Source: JANNBN01 sp031385545
Lineage (GTDB): Bacteria > Actinomycetota > Acidimicrobiia > Acidimicrobiales > JANYDT01
Length of the DNA: 43,946 nucleotides
Assembly (NCBI GenBank): GCA_031385545.1
Contig: JANNBN010000053.1
Coordinates: 1 to 43,946, forward strand
Direction: 5' to 3'
Position numbers and translations under genes: made by a program. The notes under the pieces are model-generated. The model was not told the origin of the DNA and searched no databases. It saw nothing but the letters and a program-made list of their open reading frames with translations. This document shows positions 8,356 through 16,777 of the stretch, one piece after another. How positions within the stretch are numbered: the stretch's first letter is position 1; each line of letters begins with the position of its first letter.

Positions 8356-8384
8356 CAGTAACCGGCATCATCTGTACGACGTGA

Positions 8385-8906
8385 TCAGGCAATGGTCGTC
8401 ACGTCGTGCAGGTGGTGCAAGTTGTCGTGCATGAAATAGCGGCTGAGGCTCAACACGGTGAATTTCGTTCCGTCGCCTCGGCAGCCTGTGCGGTCCCACA
8501 GGTGCGGCGCCATGGATTCGAACACGCCACCCAGCCGGTTCGACGCGCCAAGCAACAGCGAGGCAGCCTGCTCGGGAGATCGCCGGTTGTATTCGACGGC
8601 GGCGGCATCGGGATCCCATGACGGGAACGTCGGGTTGTCCTCGGACACCATGAAGAAGATGCGTTCCTGGAACAGGTCCATGACGTCGGCAACGTGGCTG
8701 GCATACTCGATGGCTGACCATGTTCCAGGAGCCGGGCGCGTCATCAGGGCGGCCGGGACTGCTTCGTGCCCGGTGAGATGATCCATCCAGGCCTCGATGC
8801 TGTCGTAGAGGAGTTGTGCGAGGGCGTCCGGAGCGATGTTGCGTACGTCGATGCCACACTCCGCGCACGGTTCGCGGAGTACGACGGTCCAATCACGGTT
8901 ACTCAT
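8385..8906 (-). CDS. DinB-fold (DinB_2/maleylpyruvate isomerase-like) protein
   Basis: 173 residues of a four-helix DinB/YfiT-type bundle. The characteristic His residues for a metal site are present: H71 in WSAIEYASHVADV, and H160/H164 in RYFMHDNLHHLHDV near the C-terminus. Phrases such as APGTWSAIEYASHVADVMDL are typical of actinobacterial members, several of which are thiol-dependent transferases or isomerases acting with mycothiol. Mycothiol use would fit this host (Mca at 22292), but the substrate is unknown. It is convergent with the lipoprotein gene. Confidence 0.8.
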   Translation of the reverse strand: MSNRDWTVVLREPCAECGIDVRNIAPDALAQLLYDSIEAWMDHLTGHEAVPAALMTRPAPGTWSAIEYASHVADVMDLFQERIFFMVSEDNPTFPSWDPDAAAVEYNRRSPEQAASLLLGASNRLGGVFESMAPHLWDRTGCRGDGTKFTVLSLSRYFMHDNLHHLHDVTTIA

Positions 8907-9001
8907 TGGTCGAGCTTGCCACCCGGTGAAGTCGGTAGGGACGACAATTTCCGGTCGGCTGGGTCGATCAAGTCACAGTGCTCGGATGCCGATGGAAGCT
9001 T

Positions 9002-10165
9002 ATGCAGTTCGTCAGACCCACGGACGCGCCCTTGCCCCGGCTTGTTCGATTGCAGCGGGATGTCCCGACGGTCGCGATTGCGATGGCGGCCGTGGTCGCA
9101 ACAATCGCGTTCGGTTGGTTGGGGCCGACCGTGGACGCAGGCGCTGCGCCGACATCGCTGAGCCGGTGTCTCCGTGCTGCGGAGAAGCTGAAGGGGCCGA
9201 CTGCCCGAGCGGCGGCACGTCGGAAGTGTGATGCGTCTGCGAAGGCAGCGAAGAAGCCGGCATCGACGGTGCCCGCGTCGGCGACGACAGTGGTGCCTCT
9301 CGGAACGGTGCCGACGGCGGCGCCAGGGGCGGTCCCATTTCTTGGCGGGTGTGTCTTGTTTCCCGCAGACAATCCGTGGAACCAGCGGGTCGACTCTGCA
9401 GTACGGCATGCGTCAAGCGATCTGTGGGTGAACTCGCTGGGGCCTTCCCGGACGTTGCATCCAGATTTCGGTGGATCGTACGGCATTCCGTTCACGGTGG
9501 TGCCGGCCACGCAGGCAGGCGTGCCGATCATGTTCACTGCGTACGGCAGCGAGAGTGACCCTGGCCCGTACCCGATCCCGTTGACGGCACCTGTCGAAGG
9601 CGGTCCCGGCGCCGATGGCGACCGGCACGTGCTTGTGGTCCAATCCGGTGTCTGCAAGATGTTCGAGCTGTATCGGGCTTTCCCGGCTGGTGGAGGGTGG
9701 CAGGCTGACTCAGGCGCGGTGTTCGACCTGAAGTCCAACGCCTTGCGACCGGAGGGCTGGACATCTGCCGATGCGGCCGGTCTGCCAATCACTGCTGGCC
9801 TTGTTCGATACGAAGATATTGCAGACGGCGAGTTGCGCCACGCCGTTCGATTCACTGCGCAATGTACTCAGCGCGCATATGTTCATCCGGCAACACATCA
9901 GGCAGGCAAAGACAATCCGTCATGCCCGCCGATGGGTGCCCGGTTTCGTATGAAGGCTTCGTTCGACACGTCTGCGTATACGGGGCAGACGCGGATCATC
10001 CTCGAGGGTCTGAAGCGCTTCGGCATGATCGTTGCGGACAACGGTTCGAACTGGTTCATCACGGGCTCAGTCGACCCCCGGTGGAACGTCGAGGACCTCG
10101 AACAGATGAAACGGGTTCCTGGCGGCGCGTTCGAAGCAGTCGAGACCGGCCCACTCCGCCGCTAG
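9002..10165 (+). CDS. Conserved secreted or anchored protein of unknown function
   Basis: 387 residues. An N-terminal hydrophobic segment (about 21-40, VAIAMAAVVATIAFGWLG) acts as signal or anchor, followed by a Lys/Ala/Thr-rich linker. The conserved body starts CVLFPADNPWNQRVD and continues LHPDFGGSYGIPFTVVP, ESDPGPYPIP, GDRHVLVVQSG, NALRPEGWTSADAAGLPI, LKRFGMIVADNGSNWFITG. I recognise this as a widespread conserved family of secreted proteins in actinobacteria and some proteobacteria, but know no established function. Start choice: ATG 9002 with GGAAG just upstream; GTG 8978 is possible. It ends before the SOS promoter of dnaE2; a 7-bp hairpin at 10223-10244 may end its transcript. Confidence 0.78.
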   Translation: MQFVRPTDAPLPRLVRLQRDVPTVAIAMAAVVATIAFGWLGPTVDAGAAPTSLSRCLRAAEKLKGPTARAAARRKCDASAKAAKKPASTVPASATTVVPLGTVPTAAPGAVPFLGGCVLFPADNPWNQRVDSAVRHASSDLWVNSLGPSRTLHPDFGGSYGIPFTVVPATQAGVPIMFTAYGSESDPGPYPIPLTAPVEGGPGADGDRHVLVVQSGVCKMFELYRAFPAGGGWQADSGAVFDLKSNALRPEGWTSADAAGLPITAGLVRYEDIADGELRHAVRFTAQCTQRAYVHPATHQAGKDNPSCPPMGARFRMKASFDTSAYTGQTRIILEGLKRFGMIVADNGSNWFITGSVDPRWNVEDLEQMKRVPGGAFEAVETGPLRR

Positions 10166-10188
10166 CCGAGTCCGTTCGAAGGACGTGC

Positions 10189-10208
10189 GGCAATCCACCT
10201 CGAAGTGT
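10189..10208 (+). repeat. Half copy of the dispersed hairpin repeat
   Basis: ggcaatccacctcgaagtg matches the left arm and loop of the imuB hairpin (1334-1353) with one substitution and one missing base; the right arm has decayed. It overlaps the outermost LexA-like box. Confidence 0.5.
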
Positions 10209-10214
10209 TGTTCG
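10201..10214 (+). promoter_or_regulatory. Possible third, distal LexA-like box
   Basis: CGAAGTGTTGTTCG differs by one base from the CGAAC-N4-GTTCG core of actinobacterial SOS boxes. It is 52 bp upstream of the next box and overlaps a repeat remnant, so it may be chance. Confidence 0.35.
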
Positions 10215-10222
10215 GAGGCGTT

Positions 10223-10244
10223 TTGCCCCCGGCGTTAGGGGCAA
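10223..10244 (+). terminator. Hairpin ahead of the dnaE2 promoter
   Basis: ttgcccc (10223-10229) pairs perfectly with ggggcaa (10238-10244) around an 8-base loop. There is no U-tract downstream, so it may be a weak or factor-dependent terminator of the upstream gene. Confidence 0.4.
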
Positions 10245-10252
10245 CCTCTCTC

Positions 10253-10266
10253 CGAACACTTGTTTG
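10253..10266 (+). promoter_or_regulatory. LexA (SOS) box 1 of dnaE2
   Basis: CGAACACTTGTTTG matches the actinobacterial LexA core CGAAC-N4-GTTCG with one mismatch. Its start is 18 bp from that of box 2. Confidence 0.75.
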
Positions 10267-10270
10267 TGCT

Positions 10271-10284
10271 CGAACAGGTGTTTG
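10271..10284 (+). promoter_or_regulatory. LexA (SOS) box 2 of dnaE2
   Basis: CGAACAGGTGTTTG, one mismatch to the core, ends two bases before the -10 box TATAGT. LexA bound here would cover the -35 to -10 region. Confidence 0.8.
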
Positions 10285-10286
10285 TG

Positions 10287-10292
10287 TATAGT
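10287..10292 (+). promoter_or_regulatory. -10 box (TATAGT) of dnaE2
   Basis: TATAGT matches TATAAT in five of six positions and lies ten bases before ATG 10303, so the mRNA has at most a few leader bases. Confidence 0.65.
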
Positions 10293-10302
10293 CTCTCTTC
10301 CT

Positions 10303-13300
10303 ATGGGATGGTCGAACGGGCCGAAGACGTGGTCGGAGCTTGAAGCCCGGCTGTCCGCCGGGCGTTCGGCGGCTCCGCGCCGGACCGGCGACGGTCAGCG
10401 AACTCGCATTGCAGTTGGCGAGTCGAAGACCGTTACCGGGCGGCCGGAGCAGCCCATTGCACGCGAGGTAGTACCCAACGGTGGTGACTCACCGGCGTGG
10501 TCACGCAAGCGGCAGCAGTACGAGGCACCACCCGTCATCTCAGCCATTGCTACCGCTACCAATCGCGTGCCCTATGCTGAGCTGAGCTGCCACTCCAACT
10601 TCAGCTTCCTTGACGGGGCCTCACATCCCGAAGAGTTGGTGCAAGAGGCCGTGCGTCTCGGGCTCAGCGCCTTGGCCATCACCGACGTCGATGGCCTCTA
10701 CGGCGTGGTGCGCTTCGCCGAAGCAGCCCGCGCCCACGGCATGCCAACGGTGTTCGGCGTCGAGTTCACCCTCGACACCACCAGTTCCTATGCGCATCGT
10801 GTCGGCAGGCCCGATGTGGTTGGCGACCGGCTCATCGTCCTGGCCCAGAACACGGTTGGCTATGCGCGCCTCGCCCGGGCCGTATCCACCAGCCATCTGG
10901 CTGCCGGCGAGAAGGGCGCACCGCAGCTGTCCCTTGCCGACCTTGCAGCCACCGGCCGGGGGAGCACCGCGCCGTTCCATCGTGCACTGCAGAACGGGCC
11001 GAACCAGCTGGGTGCCGGTCCGGGTCCTGTTGCTGTCAGCAACCTTGCAGAGCACCGGGCACTGTCGGTCGACGGCGACGCCGCTGCGCTCGATGCCGCC
11101 GTGCGCCGCCATCCGTCTGCGCGCATACCAGGATCACCGCTCACGGCTCCCGCCGACGACCTGCACTGGCACGTCCTGACCGGTGGCCCTGACAGCGCCG
11201 TCTGCCGAGCCCTCTATGACCAAGGCCCCCGTGCCGCTCAGCGAGAGGTCGACCGGCTTGTTGCCATGTTCGGCACAGACCATGTGTGGGTATCCATCTG
11301 GGATCATGGCGAGCCACTCGACACCGCACGCAACGACGCACTTGCCGACATCGCGTCGCGTTGTGGGGTCGAGGTCATCGCCACCAACCTGGTCCGCTAC
11401 AGCACCCAGGACCGTCGCCCCCTGGCCACCGCACTCAACGCGGTCAAGGCCAGGCGCAGCCTTGACGAGGCCGACGGGTGGCTGCCGGCAGCATCAAGCG
11501 CGCACCTGCGCAGCGGTGTGGAACAGCAGCGCCGCTTCGCGAGATACCCCGGTGCCGTCGACCGGTCCGCCCAACTGGCCGGCGACTGCGCGTTCGACCT
11601 GCAACTGGTTGCACCGAAGCTGCCGCCGTATCCGTGCCAGGACTACCCCGACGAGATGAGCCTGCTCCGTGCGCATACCGAAGAGGGGGCCCGTCGGCGC
11701 TACGGAAGCCGAGACGACGAGCGCGTTCCCGGGGCTTTCGCCCAGATCGACCATGAACTCGCCCTCATCGAGTCGCTGGGCTTCGCCGGCTACTTCCTCA
11801 TCGTGTGGGACCTGGTCGAGTTCTGCCGTCGGGCCGACATCTTCGCCCAGGGCCGTGGCTCGGCGGCCAACTCTGCCGTCTGTTACGCGCTGGGCATCAC
11901 CAATGCCGACGCTGTGTCGCTCGGTCTGCTGTTCGAGCGGTTCCTGTCACCTGAGCGAGACGGACCGCCCGACATCGACATCGACATCGAGTCCGGCCGC
12001 CGCGAAGAAGTCATTCAGTATGTGTACACACGATACGGGCGAGAGAACGCTGCGCAGGTCGCCAACGTCATCACGTACCGCAGCCGGTCGTCCATCCGTG
12101 ACATGGGCCGAGCGCTCGGCCACGCACCAGGCCAGCTCGACGCGTGGGGCAAGCAGGTCGATGGGTGGGGCCGCGTCGCCAAGACCGCCGAGCAGCAGCG
12201 CGCCGAAGCCGAAGGGGCAGTCCTTGGGGCAAGCCCTCCACGTCATGCCATCCCGCAGCCCGTCCTCGACCTTGCCGCCGACGTCGAGGATTTCCCCCGC
12301 CATCTCGGCATCCATTCCGGAGGCATGGTCCTGTGCGACCGGCCCGTGGTTGAAGTGTGCCCCGTCGAATGGGGTCGCTTCGCCACCGACATCGAGCTGG
12401 ATTCCATCAACGGCACGGGCACTGCCCGGAAGGGTACCGGCACCATGCGACGCGGGTCCGCCGCCGGCCGGGCCAACGCAACGCCTCTCCGCACCGTGCT
12501 GCAATGGGACAAAGACGACTGCGCGGCTTCAGGTCTGGTGAAGTTCGACCTGTTGGGCCTGGGCATGCTCAGCGCGTTGCACTACGGGGTCGACCTCATC
12601 GGCACCCATCACGGTGTCTCGGTCGACCTGGCCCTCATCCCGCAAGAGGACGAGGTCTACGAAATGCTCTGCCAAGCGGACACGGTTGGCGTCTTCCAGA
12701 TCGAGAGCCGGGCCCAGATGGCAACCCTGCCGCGCCTGCGACCGCGCCGCTTCTACGACTTGGTGGTCGAGATCGCGCTCATCCGGCCGGGGCCCATCCA
12801 GGGTGGCTCGGTGCATCCCTACATCCGTCGCCGCAACGGCGAAGAGGCTGTCACGTACCTGCACCCGCTGCTGGAGAAGTCGCTCGCCAAGACGCTGGGC
12901 ATCCCGCTGTTCCAGGAGCAGCTCATGCAGATGGCCATCGACGTTGCTGGGTTCAGCCCGGCCGAGGCCGATCAGCTCCGTCAGGCGATGGGCAACAAAC
13001 GATCGTCCGAGCGAATGGAGCGGCTCCGAGCCCGGTTCGATGCAGGATGCCGCGGCAACGGGCTACAAGCCGATGTGATCGACATCCTGTGGGACAAGTT
13101 GGCAGCGTTCGCCAACTACGGCTTCCCCGAAAGCCATTCGGTCAGCTTCGCCTACCTCGTGTACTCGTCGTCCTGGATGAAGTACCACTACCCGGCAGCG
13201 TTCTGCGCGGCACTGCTCAACGCGCAGCCCATGGGGTTCTACTCACCGCAGTCGCTCACCGCCGATGCCCGCAGGCACGGGGTCACCATCCTCGGTCCAC

Positions 13301-14184
13301 ATATCAACGCGTCCGATGCCGCTGCAACCCTGGAATGGAACGACAACCCGCCGTCGTCGGCCATCCACCCGGGCACCAACCCGGCCATCCCACAACCATC
13401 TGTGCGCTTAGGGCTGTCCGAAGTTCGCCATGTCGGGGTTGCGCTCGCCGAGCGTATTCAGGCCGAGCGTGGGGTCAACGGTCCCTACACGCACCTGGGC
13501 GATGTGGCCAGGCGCACCGAGGCGTCCACCACGGCCATGCAAGCGCTGGCCACTGCTGGTGCCTTCGCATGCTTCACCGCCGAGGACGGGAGCAGCCTCG
13601 ACCGACGCCGTGCGCTGTGGACGGTGGGTGCTGTGGCCCATGACCGTCCTGACCGTCTGGCCGGCATCGTCACCGGTGCCGAGGCACCGACCCTGCCGGG
13701 CATGGACACGGTCGAGACGATGGCCGCCGATCTGTGGGCCACCGGGGTCACCCCCGACGGCTACCCCACCGAACTGCTCCGAGACGAACTCACCCGTGTT
13801 GGAGTGGTGGCTTCGTCGGGGCTGCGCTCGGTCGAGAACGGTCGTCGGGTGCGGGTGGCCGGAGTCGTCACGCATCGGCAGCGGCCGGCCACAGCGGGTG
13901 GCACCACGTTCATCAACCTTGAGGACGAGACCGGGCTCATCAACGTGATCGTGTCCAAGAACGTGTGGGCGCGGTACCGGCAGGTGGCACAGGGGGCAGG
14001 TGCGCTGCTCGTGCGGGGGCGTCTCGAACGAACCGAAACTATGTCTGCTGTTTCCGGTGGATCGTACGGCTCGCACGGGTCGCACGGATCGTCGACAGGG
14101 CCGGTCGTGATCAACATCGTCGCCGACCGCATCGACCCGCTCACGATGAGCGTTCGTCCGCGGCCTTCGCGCGACTTCCGTTGA
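10303..14184 (+). CDS. dnaE2: Error-prone DNA polymerase DnaE2
   Basis: 1293 residues, longer than the usual ~1050-1150. This C-family polymerase copies damaged templates together with ImuA and ImuB. A PHP domain starts at about residue 93, but its metal His residues are degenerate: SCHSNFSFLDGAS (S95 where His is usual) and ITDVDGLYG (V129 where His is usual), so no PHP nuclease is expected. The palm is intact: GRGSAANSAVCYALG, then PDIDIDIES with D557 and D559, and KFDLLGLGML with the third Asp. Finger motifs include VGVFQIESRAQM and RPGPIQGG. The OB domain near 1185-1260 reads INLEDETGLINVIVSKNVW. An insert after about residue 730 (TGTARKGTGTMRRGSAAGR) and the N-terminal 90 residues account for the extra length. 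Two LexA boxes overlap the promoter. Confidence 0.95.
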   Translation: MGWSNGPKTWSELEARLSAGRSAAPRRTGDGQRTRIAVGESKTVTGRPEQPIAREVVPNGGDSPAWSRKRQQYEAPPVISAIATATNRVPYAELSCHSNFSFLDGASHPEELVQEAVRLGLSALAITDVDGLYGVVRFAEAARAHGMPTVFGVEFTLDTTSSYAHRVGRPDVVGDRLIVLAQNTVGYARLARAVSTSHLAAGEKGAPQLSLADLAATGRGSTAPFHRALQNGPNQLGAGPGPVAVSNLAEHRALSVDGDAAALDAAVRRHPSARIPGSPLTAPADDLHWHVLTGGPDSAVCRALYDQGPRAAQREVDRLVAMFGTDHVWVSIWDHGEPLDTARNDALADIASRCGVEVIATNLVRYSTQDRRPLATALNAVKARRSLDEADGWLPAASSAHLRSGVEQQRRFARYPGAVDRSAQLAGDCAFDLQLVAPKLPPYPCQDYPDEMSLLRAHTEEGARRRYGSRDDERVPGAFAQIDHELALIESLGFAGYFLIVWDLVEFCRRADIFAQGRGSAANSAVCYALGITNADAVSLGLLFERFLSPERDGPPDIDIDIESGRREEVIQYVYTRYGRENAAQVANVITYRSRSSIRDMGRALGHAPGQLDAWGKQVDGWGRVAKTAEQQRAEAEGAVLGASPPRHAIPQPVLDLAADVEDFPRHLGIHSGGMVLCDRPVVEVCPVEWGRFATDIELDSINGTGTARKGTGTMRRGSAAGRANATPLRTVLQWDKDDCAASGLVKFDLLGLGMLSALHYGVDLIGTHHGVSVDLALIPQEDEVYEMLCQADTVGVFQIESRAQMATLPRLRPRRFYDLVVEIALIRPGPIQGGSVHPYIRRRNGEEAVTYLHPLLEKSLAKTLGIPLFQEQLMQMAIDVAGFSPAEADQLRQAMGNKRSSERMERLRARFDAGCRGNGLQADVIDILWDKLAAFANYGFPESHSVSFAYLVYSSSWMKYHYPAAFCAALLNAQPMGFYSPQSLTADARRHGVTILGPHINASDAAATLEWNDNPPSSAIHPGTNPAIPQPSVRLGLSEVRHVGVALAERIQAERGVNGPYTHLGDVARRTEASTTAMQALATAGAFACFTAEDGSSLDRRRALWTVGAVAHDRPDRLAGIVTGAEAPTLPGMDTVETMAADLWATGVTPDGYPTELLRDELTRVGVVASSGLRSVENGRRVRVAGVVTHRQRPATAGGTTFINLEDETGLINVIVSKNVWARYRQVAQGAGALLVRGRLERTETMSAVSGGSYGSHGSHGSSTGPVVINIVADRIDPLTMSVRPRPSRDFR
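14062..14088 (+). repeat. 9-bp tandem repeat within the dnaE2 3' end
   Basis: tcgtacggc, tcgcacggg, tcgcacgga encode SYG-SHG-SHG, an insert between the OB domain and the conserved end VVINIVADRIDPL. Confidence 0.7.
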
Positions 14185-14256
14185 GCAAAAGCCTGGAGTC
14201 AAGGAGATCCCGTACCGTGCCGATGTCTGACACACTCGTCCGGACCGGAGGCGCAC

Positions 14257-14514
14257 GTGGCCGAATTCATCGACAATATCCATGACCTGAAAGGCGACAT
14301 CGAACGGCTTGAACGCAAGCTCGATTTTCTTTTTCGTCATCTACACCTGGACTACGTCGAGAGTGACCTGCCCGGCTACATGCTCGAGGCAACCCAGCTC
14401 ATCCGCTTCGGTCGCCGAGACGATGCAGCGAAGCTCATCCGCGAATACACAGCGGTCGGTGTGCTCGAAGCACGCCAGCAGGTCGAGCAGATCGCCCGCA
14501 ACCTCGGCATCTGA
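14257..14514 (+). CDS. Small protein with ribosomal L7/L12 C-terminal-like domain
   Basis: 85 residues. The N-terminal half, IDNIHDLKGDIERLERKLDFLFRHL (residues about 5-29 as a span), has heptad character and probably forms a coiled coil. The C-terminal half, EATQLIRFGRRDDAAKLIREYTAVGVLEARQQVEQ (about 44-78), matches the helix-turn pattern of the L7/L12 C-terminal domain (gly-rich turn after the Lys/Arg helix, then EA..xVE). GTG 14257 has a strong GGAGG site at good distance. Such stand-alone proteins are seen in actinobacteria; function is not established. The gene follows dnaE2 closely on the same strand but its own ribosome binding site allows independent expression. Confidence 0.72.
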   Translation: MAEFIDNIHDLKGDIERLERKLDFLFRHLHLDYVESDLPGYMLEATQLIRFGRRDDAAKLIREYTAVGVLEARQQVEQIARNLGI

Positions 14515-14673
14515 GCCGTCGGGCCATGTTCGGCCGGCATCGTCGGCCCGCATCGTCGACCAGTCGTGGGGATGGATCACCGGACGCAGCAAACCGAGCA
14601 AACTGGCACCCGCCGTGCCTGACAGCCGAGCTCATCTGCCATATCCAACTGCCCGACTGCGACTAAACCACCA

Positions 14674-15726
14674 ATGCCTGCTGCACCTCGTTTCACCGAC
14701 AAGAATTCAATGTTCCGCATCTACGCCTTCAGCGCGCTTGTGTCGGCTGCAATCCTGATCGCGGTACTTGCGAGCAAGGGGCTCGGAGCAGTCGGAACCG
14801 TTGCAATTCTGGCCCTGCTCGAGGTCACGTTCAGTTTCGACAACGCCGTGATCAACGCAAAGGTGCTGGAACGGATGACACCGATCTGGCAGACGCTTTT
14901 CATGACGGTTGGCATCGCGGTCGCCGTGTTCGGCATGCGGGTGCTGTTCCCCATCGTGCTGGTGATGCTGACGTCGGGGCTGTCGATGACCGGTGTGGTC
15001 GACATTGCCCTGCACGACCCGAAGCTGTACGCAGAGAAGCTGGAACTTGCGCACCCCTCCATCGCAGCGTTCGGCGGGGTGTTTCTCCTGATGCTCTTCC
15101 TCGATTTTGTCTTCGAGGAACGTGAGATCAGGTGGCTGACCTGGCTCGAGAACCCGCTGCAGCGGCTCGGCAAACTGGATCAGCTCTCGGTGGTCGTCAC
15201 CGGTGCAACGATCATGGTGATCGCAAGCGTGTGGGCCGGTGAGCACCGCGAAGCTGTTCTCGGCGCTGGCCTCCTCGGGATGGTCGTGTACCTGGCCGTC
15301 AACGCGCTCGATTCGTTCTTCGGTGCGGCCGACGGCGGTTCCGGTGGATCGGTCAACGCAGAGGTGGCAAAGGCCGGTCTGTTCGGCTTCCTATACCTCG
15401 AATTGGTGGATGCCTCGTTCTCCTTCGACGGTGTCATCGGTGCATTCGCCATCACCGACCAGGTGCTGCTTATCGCTGCAGGCCTCGGCATCGGCGCCGT
15501 ATTCGTGCGGTCGCTCACCGTGCACGTGCTGCGCCGGCAAACCTTGCAGCGCTACCAGTTCCTGGAACACGGTGCTCACTGGGCGATCGGCACGCTCGCT
15601 GTGTGCCTGCTTGCGACACTCCGCTACGACATCCCGGAGTGGTTCACGGGGTTGGTCGGCATCTCGTTGATCCTCGGCTCGTTCGCGAGTTCTCGCAGGG
15701 CCAAGGCCGACGTATCGCTCGCTTGA
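14674..15726 (+). CDS. TerC/DUF475-family integral membrane protein
   Basis: 350 residues (338 if the ATG at 14710 is used) with about eight to nine membrane helices. Two repeated acidic signatures mark the family: LLEVTFSFDNAVINAKVL in the first half and LYLELVDASFSFDGVIGAF in the second, each placing Glu and Asp inside the membrane. TerC-like proteins are linked to tellurite resistance and to metal-ion export (manganese in some). A short cytoplasmic loop EEREIRWLTWLENPLQRLGK lies between the halves. The start is uncertain: neither ATG has a clear ribosome binding site. The 159 bases upstream hold a 13-bp direct repeat around 14537-14562 but no gene. Confidence 0.85.
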   Translation: MPAAPRFTDKNSMFRIYAFSALVSAAILIAVLASKGLGAVGTVAILALLEVTFSFDNAVINAKVLERMTPIWQTLFMTVGIAVAVFGMRVLFPIVLVMLTSGLSMTGVVDIALHDPKLYAEKLELAHPSIAAFGGVFLLMLFLDFVFEEREIRWLTWLENPLQRLGKLDQLSVVVTGATIMVIASVWAGEHREAVLGAGLLGMVVYLAVNALDSFFGAADGGSGGSVNAEVAKAGLFGFLYLELVDASFSFDGVIGAFAITDQVLLIAAGLGIGAVFVRSLTVHVLRRQTLQRYQFLEHGAHWAIGTLAVCLLATLRYDIPEWFTGLVGISLILGSFASSRRAKADVSLA

Positions 15727-15730
15727 CGAA

Positions 15731-15766
15731 CGCACGACCCGCACGACCCGCACGACCCGCATGACC
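15731..15766 (+). repeat. 9-bp tandem repeat (cgcacgacc x3 + 1)
   Basis: Three perfect and one near-perfect unit immediately after the stop of the DUF475 gene, between convergent genes. Confidence 0.85.
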
Positions 15767-15787
15767 CGCCTGAACTGTGCCTTGTGC

Positions 15788-16777
15788 TCACGGTTCAAGC
15801 GGCACCGGAGTGGTGCCGCCCTGCACTGGAACCGGGCCGCTTGTGGGTTGATCGGTAACCGGAGACTGACGTGGTGGCGTCGGTTCGGCCTTCTTGGTTT
15901 GTGTGGCTGGAGCCTCGACCTGGTCTCTCGATCCGGTGGACTTGGTGGTCGACGGCCGCTTGGCTCGGCTGGTAGCCGCTCGGGACCGCTTGGTGGACTG
16001 GGGTAAACCCTGCGACGGTGAATCGTTCTTGTTCGATTTTGCGATCGAGCTGGACAGGTTCCCTGCGGACGGGTCCGACTGACCGGATGGAACGCTGGAG
16101 TCTGACGCAACGGTGGACGGCAGGGATGCGCCTACAGGCAGCGACGGCCCGAGTTGGGCTGTGCTGCCGTCGGGGTTGGTGACAGTCGGGACGGTATTGG
16201 TGACCGATGGAAGTTCGGCCGGTGCCAGGAGGTCGCCGGCCGGTTCGCCCACGCGTAGCGTGCGAACCCGGTAGCCGACTTCGGCATCACCCACGATGGA
16301 TGCATCCCAGCGGTGTTTCGGGCCTTCGAACCGGCACAGCCAGACCGTTTCCAACGGTGTGCACCCGGCTTGGCGAACCTGGGGGATCCACGTCCACTCC
16401 ATCAGGTTGTCGACCGCTTCGGGAGCTGCGTACAGCAATGCCCGTGGTCGATCACGATCGCGCCACGCATCCCAGAGGTTGCGCGCCGCCGCTTGCGGTG
16501 TGCGGAGACCGACAACCGGAATGGCTTCCGGGGCAAGTGTTGCGACCACCGCAAGCGGCGACGCATCCGGGCTGCTGGTGGAGGGGGCGAGATCGGCCAC
16601 ACCGATAGGAGAGGTGGTGCTGGCTCCGGTGGTGGTTGAACCGGGGTCGGTTCGGCTGGAACCGCTGATGGACATGAACGACACGACGCCGATGAGGGCG
16701 GCCAGCCCCAGCGCAACGCGCAACAGGAACGACCGCGACCCGTCGGCTGCTTCGGTGATGGTGTCACGCAACTGCAC
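15788..16777 (-). CDS. Membrane-anchored Pro/Ser/Thr-rich protein of unknown function
   Basis: 329 residues from GTG 16777. One membrane helix (about 18-37, FLLRVALGLAALIGVVSFMS) follows a short cytoplasmic start. A Ser/Thr-rich spacer leads to a compact globular part (about 80-180) containing PQAAARNLWDAWRDRDRPRALLYAAPEAVDNL and two cysteines (RQAGCTPLETVWLCRFEG), likely a disulfide. The C-terminal 140 residues are a disordered Ser/Thr/Pro/Lys tail, perhaps wall-spanning. A TACGAT box lies five bases before GTG 16777, which decided the start over 16819. I do not recognise the globular domain. Confidence 0.7.
   Translation of the reverse strand: MQLRDTITEAADGSRSFLLRVALGLAALIGVVSFMSISGSSRTDPGSTTTGASTTSPIGVADLAPSTSSPDASPLAVVATLAPEAIPVVGLRTPQAAARNLWDAWRDRDRPRALLYAAPEAVDNLMEWTWIPQVRQAGCTPLETVWLCRFEGPKHRWDASIVGDAEVGYRVRTLRVGEPAGDLLAPAELPSVTNTVPTVTNPDGSTAQLGPSLPVGASLPSTVASDSSVPSGQSDPSAGNLSSSIAKSNKNDSPSQGLPQSTKRSRAATSRAKRPSTTKSTGSRDQVEAPATQTKKAEPTPPRQSPVTDQPTSGPVPVQGGTTPVPLEP

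Noticed and set aside
12357..13643. 428-codon open frame inside dnaE2
   Set aside because: It is in another frame of dnaE2, rich in Arg/His/Gly/Pro with no domain; a shadow of high G+C coding sequence.
13408..14340. 310-codon minus-strand frame over the dnaE2 end
   Set aside because: Antisense to conserved DnaE2 sequence, composition typical of a shadow frame.
14515..14673. tRNA or structured RNA in the gap after the L7/L12-like gene
   Set aside because: I found only a 13-bp direct repeat (catcgtcg blocks); no cloverleaf or T-loop sequence.
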